A DNA stretch of 64,000 bases from Deltaproteobacteria bacterium HGW-Deltaproteobacteria-15 (GTDB taxonomy: Bacteria; Desulfobacterota; DSM-4660; Desulfatiglandales; HGW-15). The translations under genes were made by a program, and so were the position numbers. The DNA lies in contig PHBH01000006.1 of NCBI GenBank assembly GCA_002840535.1, forward strand, positions 1 through 64,000, in the 5' to 3' direction. The notes beneath the pieces were generated by a model that saw only the letters and a program-made list of their open reading frames with translations, had not been told where the DNA came from and did no database searches. Numbering within the stretch: position 1 is the first letter of the stretch; each line of letters opens with the position of its first letter. Shown here one piece after another: positions 44,545 through 51,500 of the stretch.

Positions 44545-45195
44545 TCCCGGAACATCCGAAAACCCCAGATTCAGGATCGGATATTCCCGCCAGCCGTGAT
44601 AGTCATAATGCCACCACTCATTTTCGTAGACGGCAAATCCTTCGGATTCCATGACGGATCGAAGCAAATCCCGGGCAGCCCGCTGCTCGGCTGTCCCGCC
44701 ACCATATTCGGGGTGGGCGCGTTCGGTAAAATCGTCGAAAGCGCTCGGCATCGACACTTCCCTGCCCGTCTTCAGATCGAATAATGTCACATCCACTGCA
44801 CAGCCGCGGTTATGGCGCGAACCCTTTGCCGGGTCTGCGAGATACTCCTTGAATTGGGGAAACCGGTCCCAGAAGAGCTTTGTCACGTACCATGGCCGGT
44901 ATGCATCCAGGATGATCAGGCCATACCCCTTCTCTTTGAGTCTGTTATGCGCGCGCACGAGGGCCTCTGCCGCGGGCGCCTGCAGGAATGCCCTGGCTTC
45001 CTCGTATACGGGTTGCCCGACGAAATTGTTGCTTGTAGCGTAGCGGATATCCAGCTTAAAGGTCGCATCGACCTTCGGAAGTTCGACCAGCTGGGGGCTG
45101 CGGAAATCCCCCTCTTCCCTGGGTGGAACATCCTGGGCTATGGCAAGCGACGAGAGCCAGAAGACGGAAAGGAATAGAACGAAGGATCTTTTCAA
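44533..45195 (-). CDS. D-alanyl-D-alanine dipeptidase (VanX/DdpX family)
   Basis: Zinc dipeptidase of 220 residues, exported (signal peptide about 1-20), which cleaves D-Ala-D-Ala in the periplasm. The zinc/catalytic motifs are SRHNRGCAVDVT near residue 127 and ENEWWHYDY near 192, matching SxHxxGxAxD and ExxWH. The TTG start at 45195 is supported by GGAGG 6 bases upstream on the minus strand. In Gram-negatives such enzymes serve peptidoglycan turnover and D-Ala use rather than vancomycin resistance; no vanH/A genes are present. Confidence 0.9.
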   Translation of the reverse strand: MKRSFVLFLSVFWLSSLAIAQDVPPREEGDFRSPQLVELPKVDATFKLDIRYATSNNFVGQPVYEEARAFLQAPAAEALVRAHNRLKEKGYGLIILDAYRPWYVTKLFWDRFPQFKEYLADPAKGSRHNRGCAVDVTLFDLKTGREVSMPSAFDDFTERAHPEYGGGTAEQRAARDLLRSVMESEGFAVYENEWWHYDYHGWREYPILNLGFSDVPGSGG

Positions 45196-45323
45196 TTTTC
45201 CTCCTTCGAAAGCAGGGAGTTCTTTACCATCGAGAGAATCTCCGGCATTGGAACATGTCTATTTCTATTTTCTCCCGTGCAAAATCGCAACCCTGAAATC
45301 TCTCTCCTTCTAAAACGGAATTG

Positions 45324-45360
45324 TTGACATCTTATCCTACTTTGTGGTATCGGCTATAAT
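45324..45360 (+). promoter_or_regulatory. possible promoter for the sqr operon
   Basis: A perfect TATAAT at 45355-45360 lies 52 bases before the flavoprotein gene. The nearest TTGACA (45324-45329) is 25 bases away, too far for a normal spacing, so the -35 is uncertain or regulator-assisted. The region is also the divergent upstream of the dipeptidase gene. Confidence 0.35.
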
Positions 45361-45411
45361 ACGACGTGGGATAACGATTCAGGATTTCACACCCCGCAGG
45401 AGGAGGCGTAA

Positions 45412-46647
45412 ATGAAAAAAATTCTGGTTCTGGGTTCCGGAGCTGCCGGAACCATGGCAGCAAACAAGCTGCAACAGAAGATCGGCGGCAATGGATGGCA
45501 GGTAACCATTATCGACAACGACGAGTTGCATCATTATCAACCCGGTTGGCTGTTCATCCCCTTTGGCGTTTACACCGCGCAGGAGTGTGTCAAGCCCAAG
45601 AGGGATTTCATCCCTCCAGGAGTCGAGTTTGTGCTCGACGAGATAGTCCACGTGGATACGGATAAGCGGAGGGTGGAAGGGAAGAAGGCCCACTATGATT
45701 ATGACTGGCTCGTCATCGCCTCCGGATGCCGCATTGCTCCTGAAGAAGTGGAGGGCATGATGGATGGGTGGCAAAAAAGCATCCATACCTTCTACACGCT
45801 TCAGGGGGCAAATGCGCTCTACAAAAAGCTGAAATACTTCGACTCGGGCAGGTTGGTGGTCAACATTGCCGAATTGCCCTTCAAATGCCCGGTCGCGCCT
45901 ATTGAATTCGTCTTTATGGCAGACTGGTACTTGAGGGTAAAGGGGGTCAGAGACAAGGTGGAGATCGAGCTCGTTTCACCCCTCGCCGATATCTTCACCA
46001 AACCCATGGCGGCCAGGACCTTCGGCAGTTTCGCAGAAAAAAAGGATATTCATTTTACGGGAAATTTCGATCTCGCCAGGGTCAATTCGAACGAGAACAC
46101 CATTGAGTCCTACAAGGGTGACAAGGTCCAGTACGATCTTCTGGTTTCTATTCCGCCCAACTTCGGTGCGAGCTTCATCGGGGAATCCGGTATCGGCGAT
46201 CCCATGTGCTACGTGGACACCGACCAGCACTCTCTGAAGGCCAAAAAATTCGACCGTGTCTATGTCATCGGCGATGCCACCAATGTCCCGACTTCCAAAG
46301 CCGGCGCCGTCGCCCATTACGAGTCGGACACCGTGGTCGAAAACCTCGTGCGTGAGATCGAAGGACAGCTTCCCAAGCCGACTTTCGACGGTCACGCCAC
46401 CTGTTTTATCTGCTCCGGTTACGAGAGGGCCCTCCTGATCGATTTCAACTATCAGACAGAACCCCTCCCCGGCAAGTTCCCCTTCCCCGGCCTGGGGCCG
46501 TTCAATCTCCTTGGCGAAAGCACGTTCAACTATTACGGCAAAATGATGTTCAAGTGGGTGTATTGGAACTTGATGCTCAAGGGTCTCGAGCTTCCGCTCG
46601 AGCCTCAGTTCACCATGGCCGGGAAAATGCGGCACAGCTTCGCATAA
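45412..46647 (+). CDS. sulfide:quinone oxidoreductase-like flavoprotein
   Basis: A 411-residue FAD-dependent disulfide-reductase-fold enzyme of the Sqr/NDH-2 group. N-terminal ADP-binding VLGSGAAGTMAAN, the quinone/FAD block VYVIGDATNVPTSKAGAV near 282, and a C-terminal amphipathic region are present. Cysteines that may take part in polysulfide formation are in KCPVAP near 161 and TCFICSGYE near 332. The gene after it is a DUF1641 protein, a frequent neighbour of sqr-like genes, which supports the assignment. Membrane-associated, electrons to quinone; reverse or other sulfur chemistry is possible. Confidence 0.82.
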   Translation: MKKILVLGSGAAGTMAANKLQQKIGGNGWQVTIIDNDELHHYQPGWLFIPFGVYTAQECVKPKRDFIPPGVEFVLDEIVHVDTDKRRVEGKKAHYDYDWLVIASGCRIAPEEVEGMMDGWQKSIHTFYTLQGANALYKKLKYFDSGRLVVNIAELPFKCPVAPIEFVFMADWYLRVKGVRDKVEIELVSPLADIFTKPMAARTFGSFAEKKDIHFTGNFDLARVNSNENTIESYKGDKVQYDLLVSIPPNFGASFIGESGIGDPMCYVDTDQHSLKAKKFDRVYVIGDATNVPTSKAGAVAHYESDTVVENLVREIEGQLPKPTFDGHATCFICSGYERALLIDFNYQTEPLPGKFPFPGLGPFNLLGESTFNYYGKMMFKWVYWNLMLKGLELPLEPQFTMAGKMRHSFA

Positions 46648-46659
46648 GTGGAGGAACAG

Positions 46660-47364
46660 ATGGAAAACGAAAAACTCATCCTTGAACGTCTCGATCGAAT
46701 TGAAGCCGGGCTTGCCCCTCTTGCGCGGGCCGCCGGGACCATGAATGAACTGAAGCAGGACCTCACGCCCCTTGCCAACCATGCAGTCCAGATGGTGATC
46801 AAAGAACTGCAGGATGTCGAGTCCGGCTTTCAGCTGGAAGATCTTCTTGAAATGGTCAAGCTGTTCCTCCGAAACGTGCGGAACATCTCCTACTCGCTTC
46901 GACAGCTCGGCAACGTCATTGATTTCATCAACACTCTTGAGCCCCTGCTCAAGTCCAGCGTGCCACAGGTGATCAATTACCTGGATGATATCGAACAAAA
47001 GGGCGTATTCCGGATCCTGAATGCGACCCTTGGCATCCGCGCTAAAATTGCCGAGAAATACACCCCTGAAGACATCGATCAGATCGGCGATGGTCTGGTC
47101 GCTCTGCTCGGGCTGGCCAAGAAGATCAGCTGCCCTGGGGCCATCACTTTCCTGCAGGGGGTGGTGGAAATTCCCGGCAAGATGGACCTTGCCGCAAGCA
47201 AAGAGGTGGGGCCGTTGAGTCTTCTGTTCGCAGGGTCCAACAAGGAAGTCAAGGAGGGACTGGGGGTGTTGATAGAGCTGACCAAGGGACTCGGCAAACT
47301 GAGAAACAACTGCTCCAACGGTCCCGCTGGCCAGCATCTTGATTCGCTCACCGAATACTCCTGA
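46660..47364 (+). CDS. DUF1641 family protein
   Basis: A 234-residue, mostly helical protein with a DUF1641 core, a family of unknown function commonly found next to sulfide:quinone reductase-like and formate dehydrogenase-related genes. Residues 1-40 form a coiled coil (LERLDRIEAGLAPLARAA). ATG 46660 follows GGAGG by 5 bases, and the gene begins 12 bases after the flavoprotein stop, so they are one operon. It may be an accessory or membrane-anchoring protein of the reductase, by context only. Confidence 0.8.
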   Translation: MENEKLILERLDRIEAGLAPLARAAGTMNELKQDLTPLANHAVQMVIKELQDVESGFQLEDLLEMVKLFLRNVRNISYSLRQLGNVIDFINTLEPLLKSSVPQVINYLDDIEQKGVFRILNATLGIRAKIAEKYTPEDIDQIGDGLVALLGLAKKISCPGAITFLQGVVEIPGKMDLAASKEVGPLSLLFAGSNKEVKEGLGVLIELTKGLGKLRNNCSNGPAGQHLDSLTEYS

Positions 47365-47399
47365 AAAGGACGAAACCCCTCGAAACAAGGAGGAAGCCG

Positions 47400-47678
47400 A
47401 TGGAAAAGCGAATGGTTCAGTGTGAAGACGGCCGGGAACGTCAGGCCAGGGTGTACGGAATGGCGAGGGAAGAGGAAGAATTCCTGATCCTGCAGGCCGG
47501 CGTCAGGGTAAGAGGGAAGCATGTGACCGGCGAGGCATGGTGCGATCTCAAAACCGGCGTCTGGCACTTCCTGAGCGGCCCTGACGGGAAAAACACGCAT
47601 CTGCTGCCTCGCCGGCGGTCAAGACCTGAGATGGTCCCGGCCCCCGTGCACCGGTCGCCGACCATCAGAACGGCTTAG
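47400..47678 (+). CDS. small hypothetical protein of the sqr operon
   Basis: A 92-residue basic protein I do not recognise. AAGGAGG lies 7 bases before ATG, and the gene follows the DUF1641 gene by 35 bases, so it is likely the third gene of the operon. Residues about 1-65 look like a small beta-rich domain (RQARVYGMAREEEEFLILQAG, WHFLSGPDG); the last 25 are Arg/Pro-rich and perhaps unstructured. It overlaps the convergent receiver gene by 4 bases at its end. Confidence 0.6.
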   Translation: MEKRMVQCEDGRERQARVYGMAREEEEFLILQAGVRVRGKHVTGEAWCDLKTGVWHFLSGPDGKNTHLLPRRRSRPEMVPAPVHRSPTIRTA

Positions 47679-48364
47679 GTTGTTGCGCCGCCAAGGTAGC
47701 TTCTGACCAGATCGAGCATGACGCTCACTTTGAAAGGCTTGGCCAGGGTGGGATATTTGTATTTTTCCAGATCTTCGGTGAGCCTTTCCTTTAACCTTTT
47801 GATTCCGAAAAAGCCGCTCATGTAAATGACCTTGGTGCGGGGATGGGTCTCTCGAATCTTGCTCACCAGCTCCAGACCGTCCATTTCGGGCATCACCACG
47901 TCCGTGAAGACCAGATCCGGCTTGAATTGATGAAAGATCTTGTAGCCCTGGACTCCGTCGACAGCGACCCTTACTTCATAGCCTTCCATGCGGAAAATGT
48001 CCCTGAAGGTTTCCTGAAGACCGAACTCATCTTCCACGATCAGGATCTTTTTCCCGCGCACAGTGCTCGGCTTCTCCTTGACAGGAGTCGATTCTCTTTC
48101 ACCCCTGAGAAGATCAATGATCTCTTCATCACTCATTTTGCCGATGAGGGTGCTCACTCTGTTGAGTCTCTGCTGGGCGATTTTGGCCTTTTCCGCATTC
48201 CCCGGGTTAAGGTCCGGGTGATAGACCTTGCTCAGAAGTCTGTAGCTGGACTTCAGATAGGAGAGAGCGGCCTTGTCTCCCAATTGGCTGAATATCTCCC
48301 TCGCCTTTTCCATCAACCCCAAGTGGCTTAGTTCCGTCTCCAGTTCCCTCTTTTCTCTGACCAT
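47675..48364 (-). CDS. J-domain-like/receiver fusion protein
   Basis: A 229-residue protein with two parts. Residues about 25-75 resemble a DnaJ J-domain: ALSYLKSSYRLLSKVYHPDLNPGNAEKAK, with the diagnostic HPD at residues 49-51. Residues about 105-225 are a complete receiver domain (LIVEDEFGL, phospho-Asp in VFTDVVMPEMDG, Lys in LAKPF). There is no output DNA-binding or enzyme domain, so the J-part may recruit DnaK in response to phosphorylation. This is inference; the architecture is unusual. Its cognate kinase is not adjacent. Confidence 0.82.
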   Translation of the reverse strand: MVREKRELETELSHLGLMEKAREIFSQLGDKAALSYLKSSYRLLSKVYHPDLNPGNAEKAKIAQQRLNRVSTLIGKMSDEEIIDLLRGERESTPVKEKPSTVRGKKILIVEDEFGLQETFRDIFRMEGYEVRVAVDGVQGYKIFHQFKPDLVFTDVVMPEMDGLELVSKIRETHPRTKVIYMSGFFGIKRLKERLTEDLEKYKYPTLAKPFKVSVMLDLVRSYLGGATT

Positions 48365-48585
48365 TGGCGCCTCTTCAGCGGGCTCTTTTCAGCAAGGTCG
48401 CCATCGGATGACCCTGTGCCGGAGCCGCATCGTATTTGGATATGTGTCGGTTATATATCACATCTCCGGCAGTCTCAAAAGACCTGTATTCATGAGATGG
48501 AAAGGATTGGAGTAAGGGAGTAATGGAATGATGGAATGATGGAATTGGAATATTGGCCTGTAGGGATTTTCTCGGCAGGTTTCCC
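48365..48585. repeat. intergenic region with 8-bp tandem array
   Basis: About 220 bases between two minus-strand genes. It contains three tandem ATGGAATG-type units at 48523-48546. No gene or clear terminator was seen. Confidence 0.55.
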
Positions 48586-49071
48586 TCAGTCACATTCGAA
48601 CGTCAGTGCAGTGGGCCATTGCTTCAGCACACGGGGCGGGCATGGGGCATCGCTCCACATGACGATCCGGTAGTAATCTTCGCCACGTTGGTTCTCTATT
48701 GTATCCAGCTTTGCCGAATACACCCGTACCCGGTAAATTCCCGGCTCCAGTTCGATGAGGCCCGCAGGATCGTCAGGACAACCTATCACGTGAAGTCGCC
48801 CGCTGCAGAGATCGATCCAGGTCTCGGCTACATGGTCCCATCCGGTGAGATCGTCTTTCGGGTCGCCTCCCGCAAGATGTATGGACACAGGGACGTCTCC
48901 ATAGGTGCCTGTCCCTATTCCAACGAGTCCCGGACCGGTTGCAAGCAGTTTCCGGATAGTCTCCCTGGTCCAGAAACTGGCAGCTCCTGATCCGACCAGA
49001 GAATCCTCATCCCTGCTCAGATAAAACTGATGATAACCGGCATAGACCGTATAATGATATGACCGATCCAT
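48586..49071 (-). CDS. conserved-looking hypothetical protein
   Basis: A 161-residue acidic protein. It begins with an HYTVYAGYHQFYL strand and contains GLVGIGTGTYGDVPVSI, GWDHVAETWIDLCSGRLHV and LEPGIYRVRVYSAKLDTI, a pattern I associate with uncharacterised proteins found in actinobacteria and some proteobacteria. It looks like a small beta-rich globular domain without signal peptide. ATG 49071 is chosen because the family pattern starts there; GTG 49095 is in frame. No ribosome site is strong. It is not in an obvious operon. Confidence 0.6.
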   Translation of the reverse strand: MDRSYHYTVYAGYHQFYLSRDEDSLVGSGAASFWTRETIRKLLATGPGLVGIGTGTYGDVPVSIHLAGGDPKDDLTGWDHVAETWIDLCSGRLHVIGCPDDPAGLIELEPGIYRVRVYSAKLDTIENQRGEDYYRIVMWSDAPCPPRVLKQWPTALTFECD

Positions 49072-49297
49072 GTTCTGTTGCGTGAAAAACCCCACAAGTA
49101 GCGCACGGGAAGCACTATTTCCAGCATATGCGGCAAAAAGTCAAGCCCTTTTCCAATGGCATAAATATTGCTTTTTATACAGTATGGCTCTATATGCCCA
49201 CCCCCCCCTTTCTCCTTTTCATAGAGCTGAAGGTGTAACATTGCCACTACCTTCACTGGATGCCGGGCGGGCAGTGCTGTGTGACGGAGGAAAATTG

Positions 49298-50269
49298 ATG
49301 ATTGCTGCTGAGGAAAAGGAAGTTACCGGAGAGAAAGCCGGAGGCGCGAACATGAAGAAATCGGCTCGATGGCTATGGCCTATGCTGGTTTTTTCCGATG
49401 TGGTCTTCCTGGGTCTTGTTGCATATTTCCTGGTGTCCAAGCCCGGTTCCGATCTTCAATCCCTGGTCCGCTTCATCGATGTGCATTTCACCTGGATTGC
49501 GGCCGCCATGGGCGCGTTCATCGCTGTGGCTCTTTTCTTTGCCGTTGTTAAGAGCAAACAACCTGTGGAGGAACTGGTCCTTCTAGCGAAGCAGCTGGGA
49601 TGGACATTGGAGAGGAGATGGGGCTTCCACGGAGGCTTTGGGGCCCTCTCACTCTTTGGTTGTGGGCCCTATTTCCGGGTGTCCCACAGGGGGCTCACTC
49701 TGGCTTTTTGCCCGATCGTCGATGAAGACAGCCGTGAACTGGGGTTGAGAGTCACCGCATTTCACAATCGGCCCCTTGGCCTCGGCCTCATGCTCAAGAC
49801 CGGTGTAGGGCTCTTCATGGAGGGCAGAACGGACGATAAATACAGGGGTATCCTCACAAAACGGCTGGAAATCCCGGTGGAGAATGTCCGGGTGTGGGCA
49901 GCGAACACAGAAAAGGCCAGGGATCTTCTTTCCGACGCACCGATCCTGAACTGTCTCGATTCCCTGAAGCAGGAACTCGATTCCCTGAACGAAGAGGCGG
50001 AAAGCCGATTGATAAGCCGATCTTCAGGGGTCGTGATCCGCGATCGGAGCATAAGCCTCCTGCTGTCAAAAAATCATCATCTGCATAGAAACCTTGTTGA
50101 CGCGATTTGTGATTTGAGTCTAGCGCTCTCCTGCGCCGAAGTCGTGCCCGCCTTGCCTTCTTCAAAGACAGGAGACCGCATCTACAGATCGGTTCTGGTG
50201 ACTCTGATCGCCCTCGTTATCGCCTCCCTCATCTGGGTGTTGACCGACTACATCAGAGGGGTCCTCTAG
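49298..50269 (+). CDS. membrane protein of unknown function
   Basis: A 323-residue protein with two N-terminal membrane helices (about 27-47 and 62-84) and one C-terminal helix (about 300-320) around a cytoplasmic-side or periplasmic domain of about 210 residues. That middle part (LAKQLGWTLERRWGFHGGFG, FRVSHRGLTLAFC) resembles domains of unknown function without known catalytic motifs. ATG 49298 follows GGAGG by 7 bases. Its stop overlaps the 3' end of the receiver-kinase gene on the other strand by 4 bases. Confidence 0.6.
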   Translation: MIAAEEKEVTGEKAGGANMKKSARWLWPMLVFSDVVFLGLVAYFLVSKPGSDLQSLVRFIDVHFTWIAAAMGAFIAVALFFAVVKSKQPVEELVLLAKQLGWTLERRWGFHGGFGALSLFGCGPYFRVSHRGLTLAFCPIVDEDSRELGLRVTAFHNRPLGLGLMLKTGVGLFMEGRTDDKYRGILTKRLEIPVENVRVWAANTEKARDLLSDAPILNCLDSLKQELDSLNEEAESRLISRSSGVVIRDRSISLLLSKNHHLHRNLVDAICDLSLALSCAEVVPALPSSKTGDRIYRSVLVTLIALVIASLIWVLTDYIRGVL

Positions 50270-51498
50270 ATGCTGCTTTGCCAATCCTCGGAGTACGCCA
50301 TAATCTTTTGAAGCAGATCATCGTCTCTGAATGGAAGGGCGACATTTCCTGGATCGAGAGGCAGAATCACCTCGAACCCGGGGCCCTCGGGGGGAGATTT
50401 GTGAATCAGGATTTCTCCTCCGTGATGATGGACGATAAAAAAGGCGGGCAGCAGGTCCAATCCGGATTCCAGGAGATCCTCGTTCATGATGGAGAAAGCC
50501 GTAAACAACGATGCAACGCGGCTCTCCGTCCATTCCGGGCCCTTGCTGAGGACTCGGATCCTGATCCCTTCCGCACCCCAGATACGAACCATCTCTCTGA
50601 TCTCCACACGGATCCCTCCGCCAGGCGTCATCTCGATCACCCGCCGGAGCAGAATTTGAAAAAGCCGCTCCAACATCTGTATGTCCGCCCTCACAGGGGG
50701 CAGGGTCTCGAGGATATCCGTCTCCACGGATCCGGACGCATTCTCTTCTGCGTATTCCTTCGTTGCGCGAACAAGCGCGTTCAGCGAAAAAGGACCATTG
50801 AAACGGGATGCAGGCATGACGACCATTTTCCCTACCCGGTCGATGATCTTGAGGATGCGACTGCTTTCCTGCTCGGCAACAGACCAGAACCCCTCCCAGA
50901 ATTCGGGGCTCTTCAGCTTCACGTTCTCCAGCAGTTCTTCCCTCAATTTCTTGGGAGCGAGATCGAGAAACGTCTTCAATGCGGTCAAGGGATTCCGGAT
51001 CTGGTGCGACAGTCCGGCGGCCATGATCGCAAGGCTGCGCACCCGATCGGTGATGATCATGCGCTGGAGGATACTCATTTTTTCCTTGAGAAGGGTGTCC
51101 CTTTCCAGTTGGACCAGAAAGAATTCCATGCCGCGGAGGAGACAGCCGCGCAGATCCTGCAGATTCCATGGTTTCACGATATACTTGAAGATCGCTCCCG
51201 AATTAACCGCGCCGATCGCGCTGTCCAGATCAGAATATGCCGTAGTCAACATTCGCACGATCCTCGGCTGCAACCTGCGGACGTGGCCGAGCAGGTCCAC
51301 TCCTGTACGCCCGGGCATGCGCTGATCGGTGATGAGGATCCCGATGCGACCGGACTGCTGCTCCAGTATCTCTTCCGCTTCCCGGACATTCGGGGAGGTC
51401 AGGATGGAGAAATCGTCCTGGAATGCCTTCCTGAAGTATTTCAGGGATTTTTCTTCGTCGTCCACGTACAGAATATGGTACTTCCTGTAATCGTACAT
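50266..51498 (-). CDS. receiver domain/histidine kinase protein (PhcR-like)
   Basis: A 410-residue cytoplasmic protein. Residues 1-125 are a receiver (LYVDDEEKSLKYF, phospho-Asp in LITDQRMPGRTG near 58, AIFKYIVKPW). A HisKA-like helix pair follows with the H-box GLSHQIRNPLTALK near 168. The ATPase part (about 270-400) is degraded: the N-box asparagine and the DxGxG motif are missing (LLRRVIEMTPGGG, RVLSKGPEWTES). This order, receiver then kinase, is that of Ralstonia PhcR, third gene of phcBSR. It starts 2 bases after the membrane kinase stop, so it belongs to the same operon. Confidence 0.85.
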   Translation of the reverse strand: MYDYRKYHILYVDDEEKSLKYFRKAFQDDFSILTSPNVREAEEILEQQSGRIGILITDQRMPGRTGVDLLGHVRRLQPRIVRMLTTAYSDLDSAIGAVNSGAIFKYIVKPWNLQDLRGCLLRGMEFFLVQLERDTLLKEKMSILQRMIITDRVRSLAIMAAGLSHQIRNPLTALKTFLDLAPKKLREELLENVKLKSPEFWEGFWSVAEQESSRILKIIDRVGKMVVMPASRFNGPFSLNALVRATKEYAEENASGSVETDILETLPPVRADIQMLERLFQILLRRVIEMTPGGGIRVEIREMVRIWGAEGIRIRVLSKGPEWTESRVASLFTAFSIMNEDLLESGLDLLPAFFIVHHHGGEILIHKSPPEGPGFEVILPLDPGNVALPFRDDDLLQKIMAYSEDWQSSI

Positions 51499-51500
51499 GA

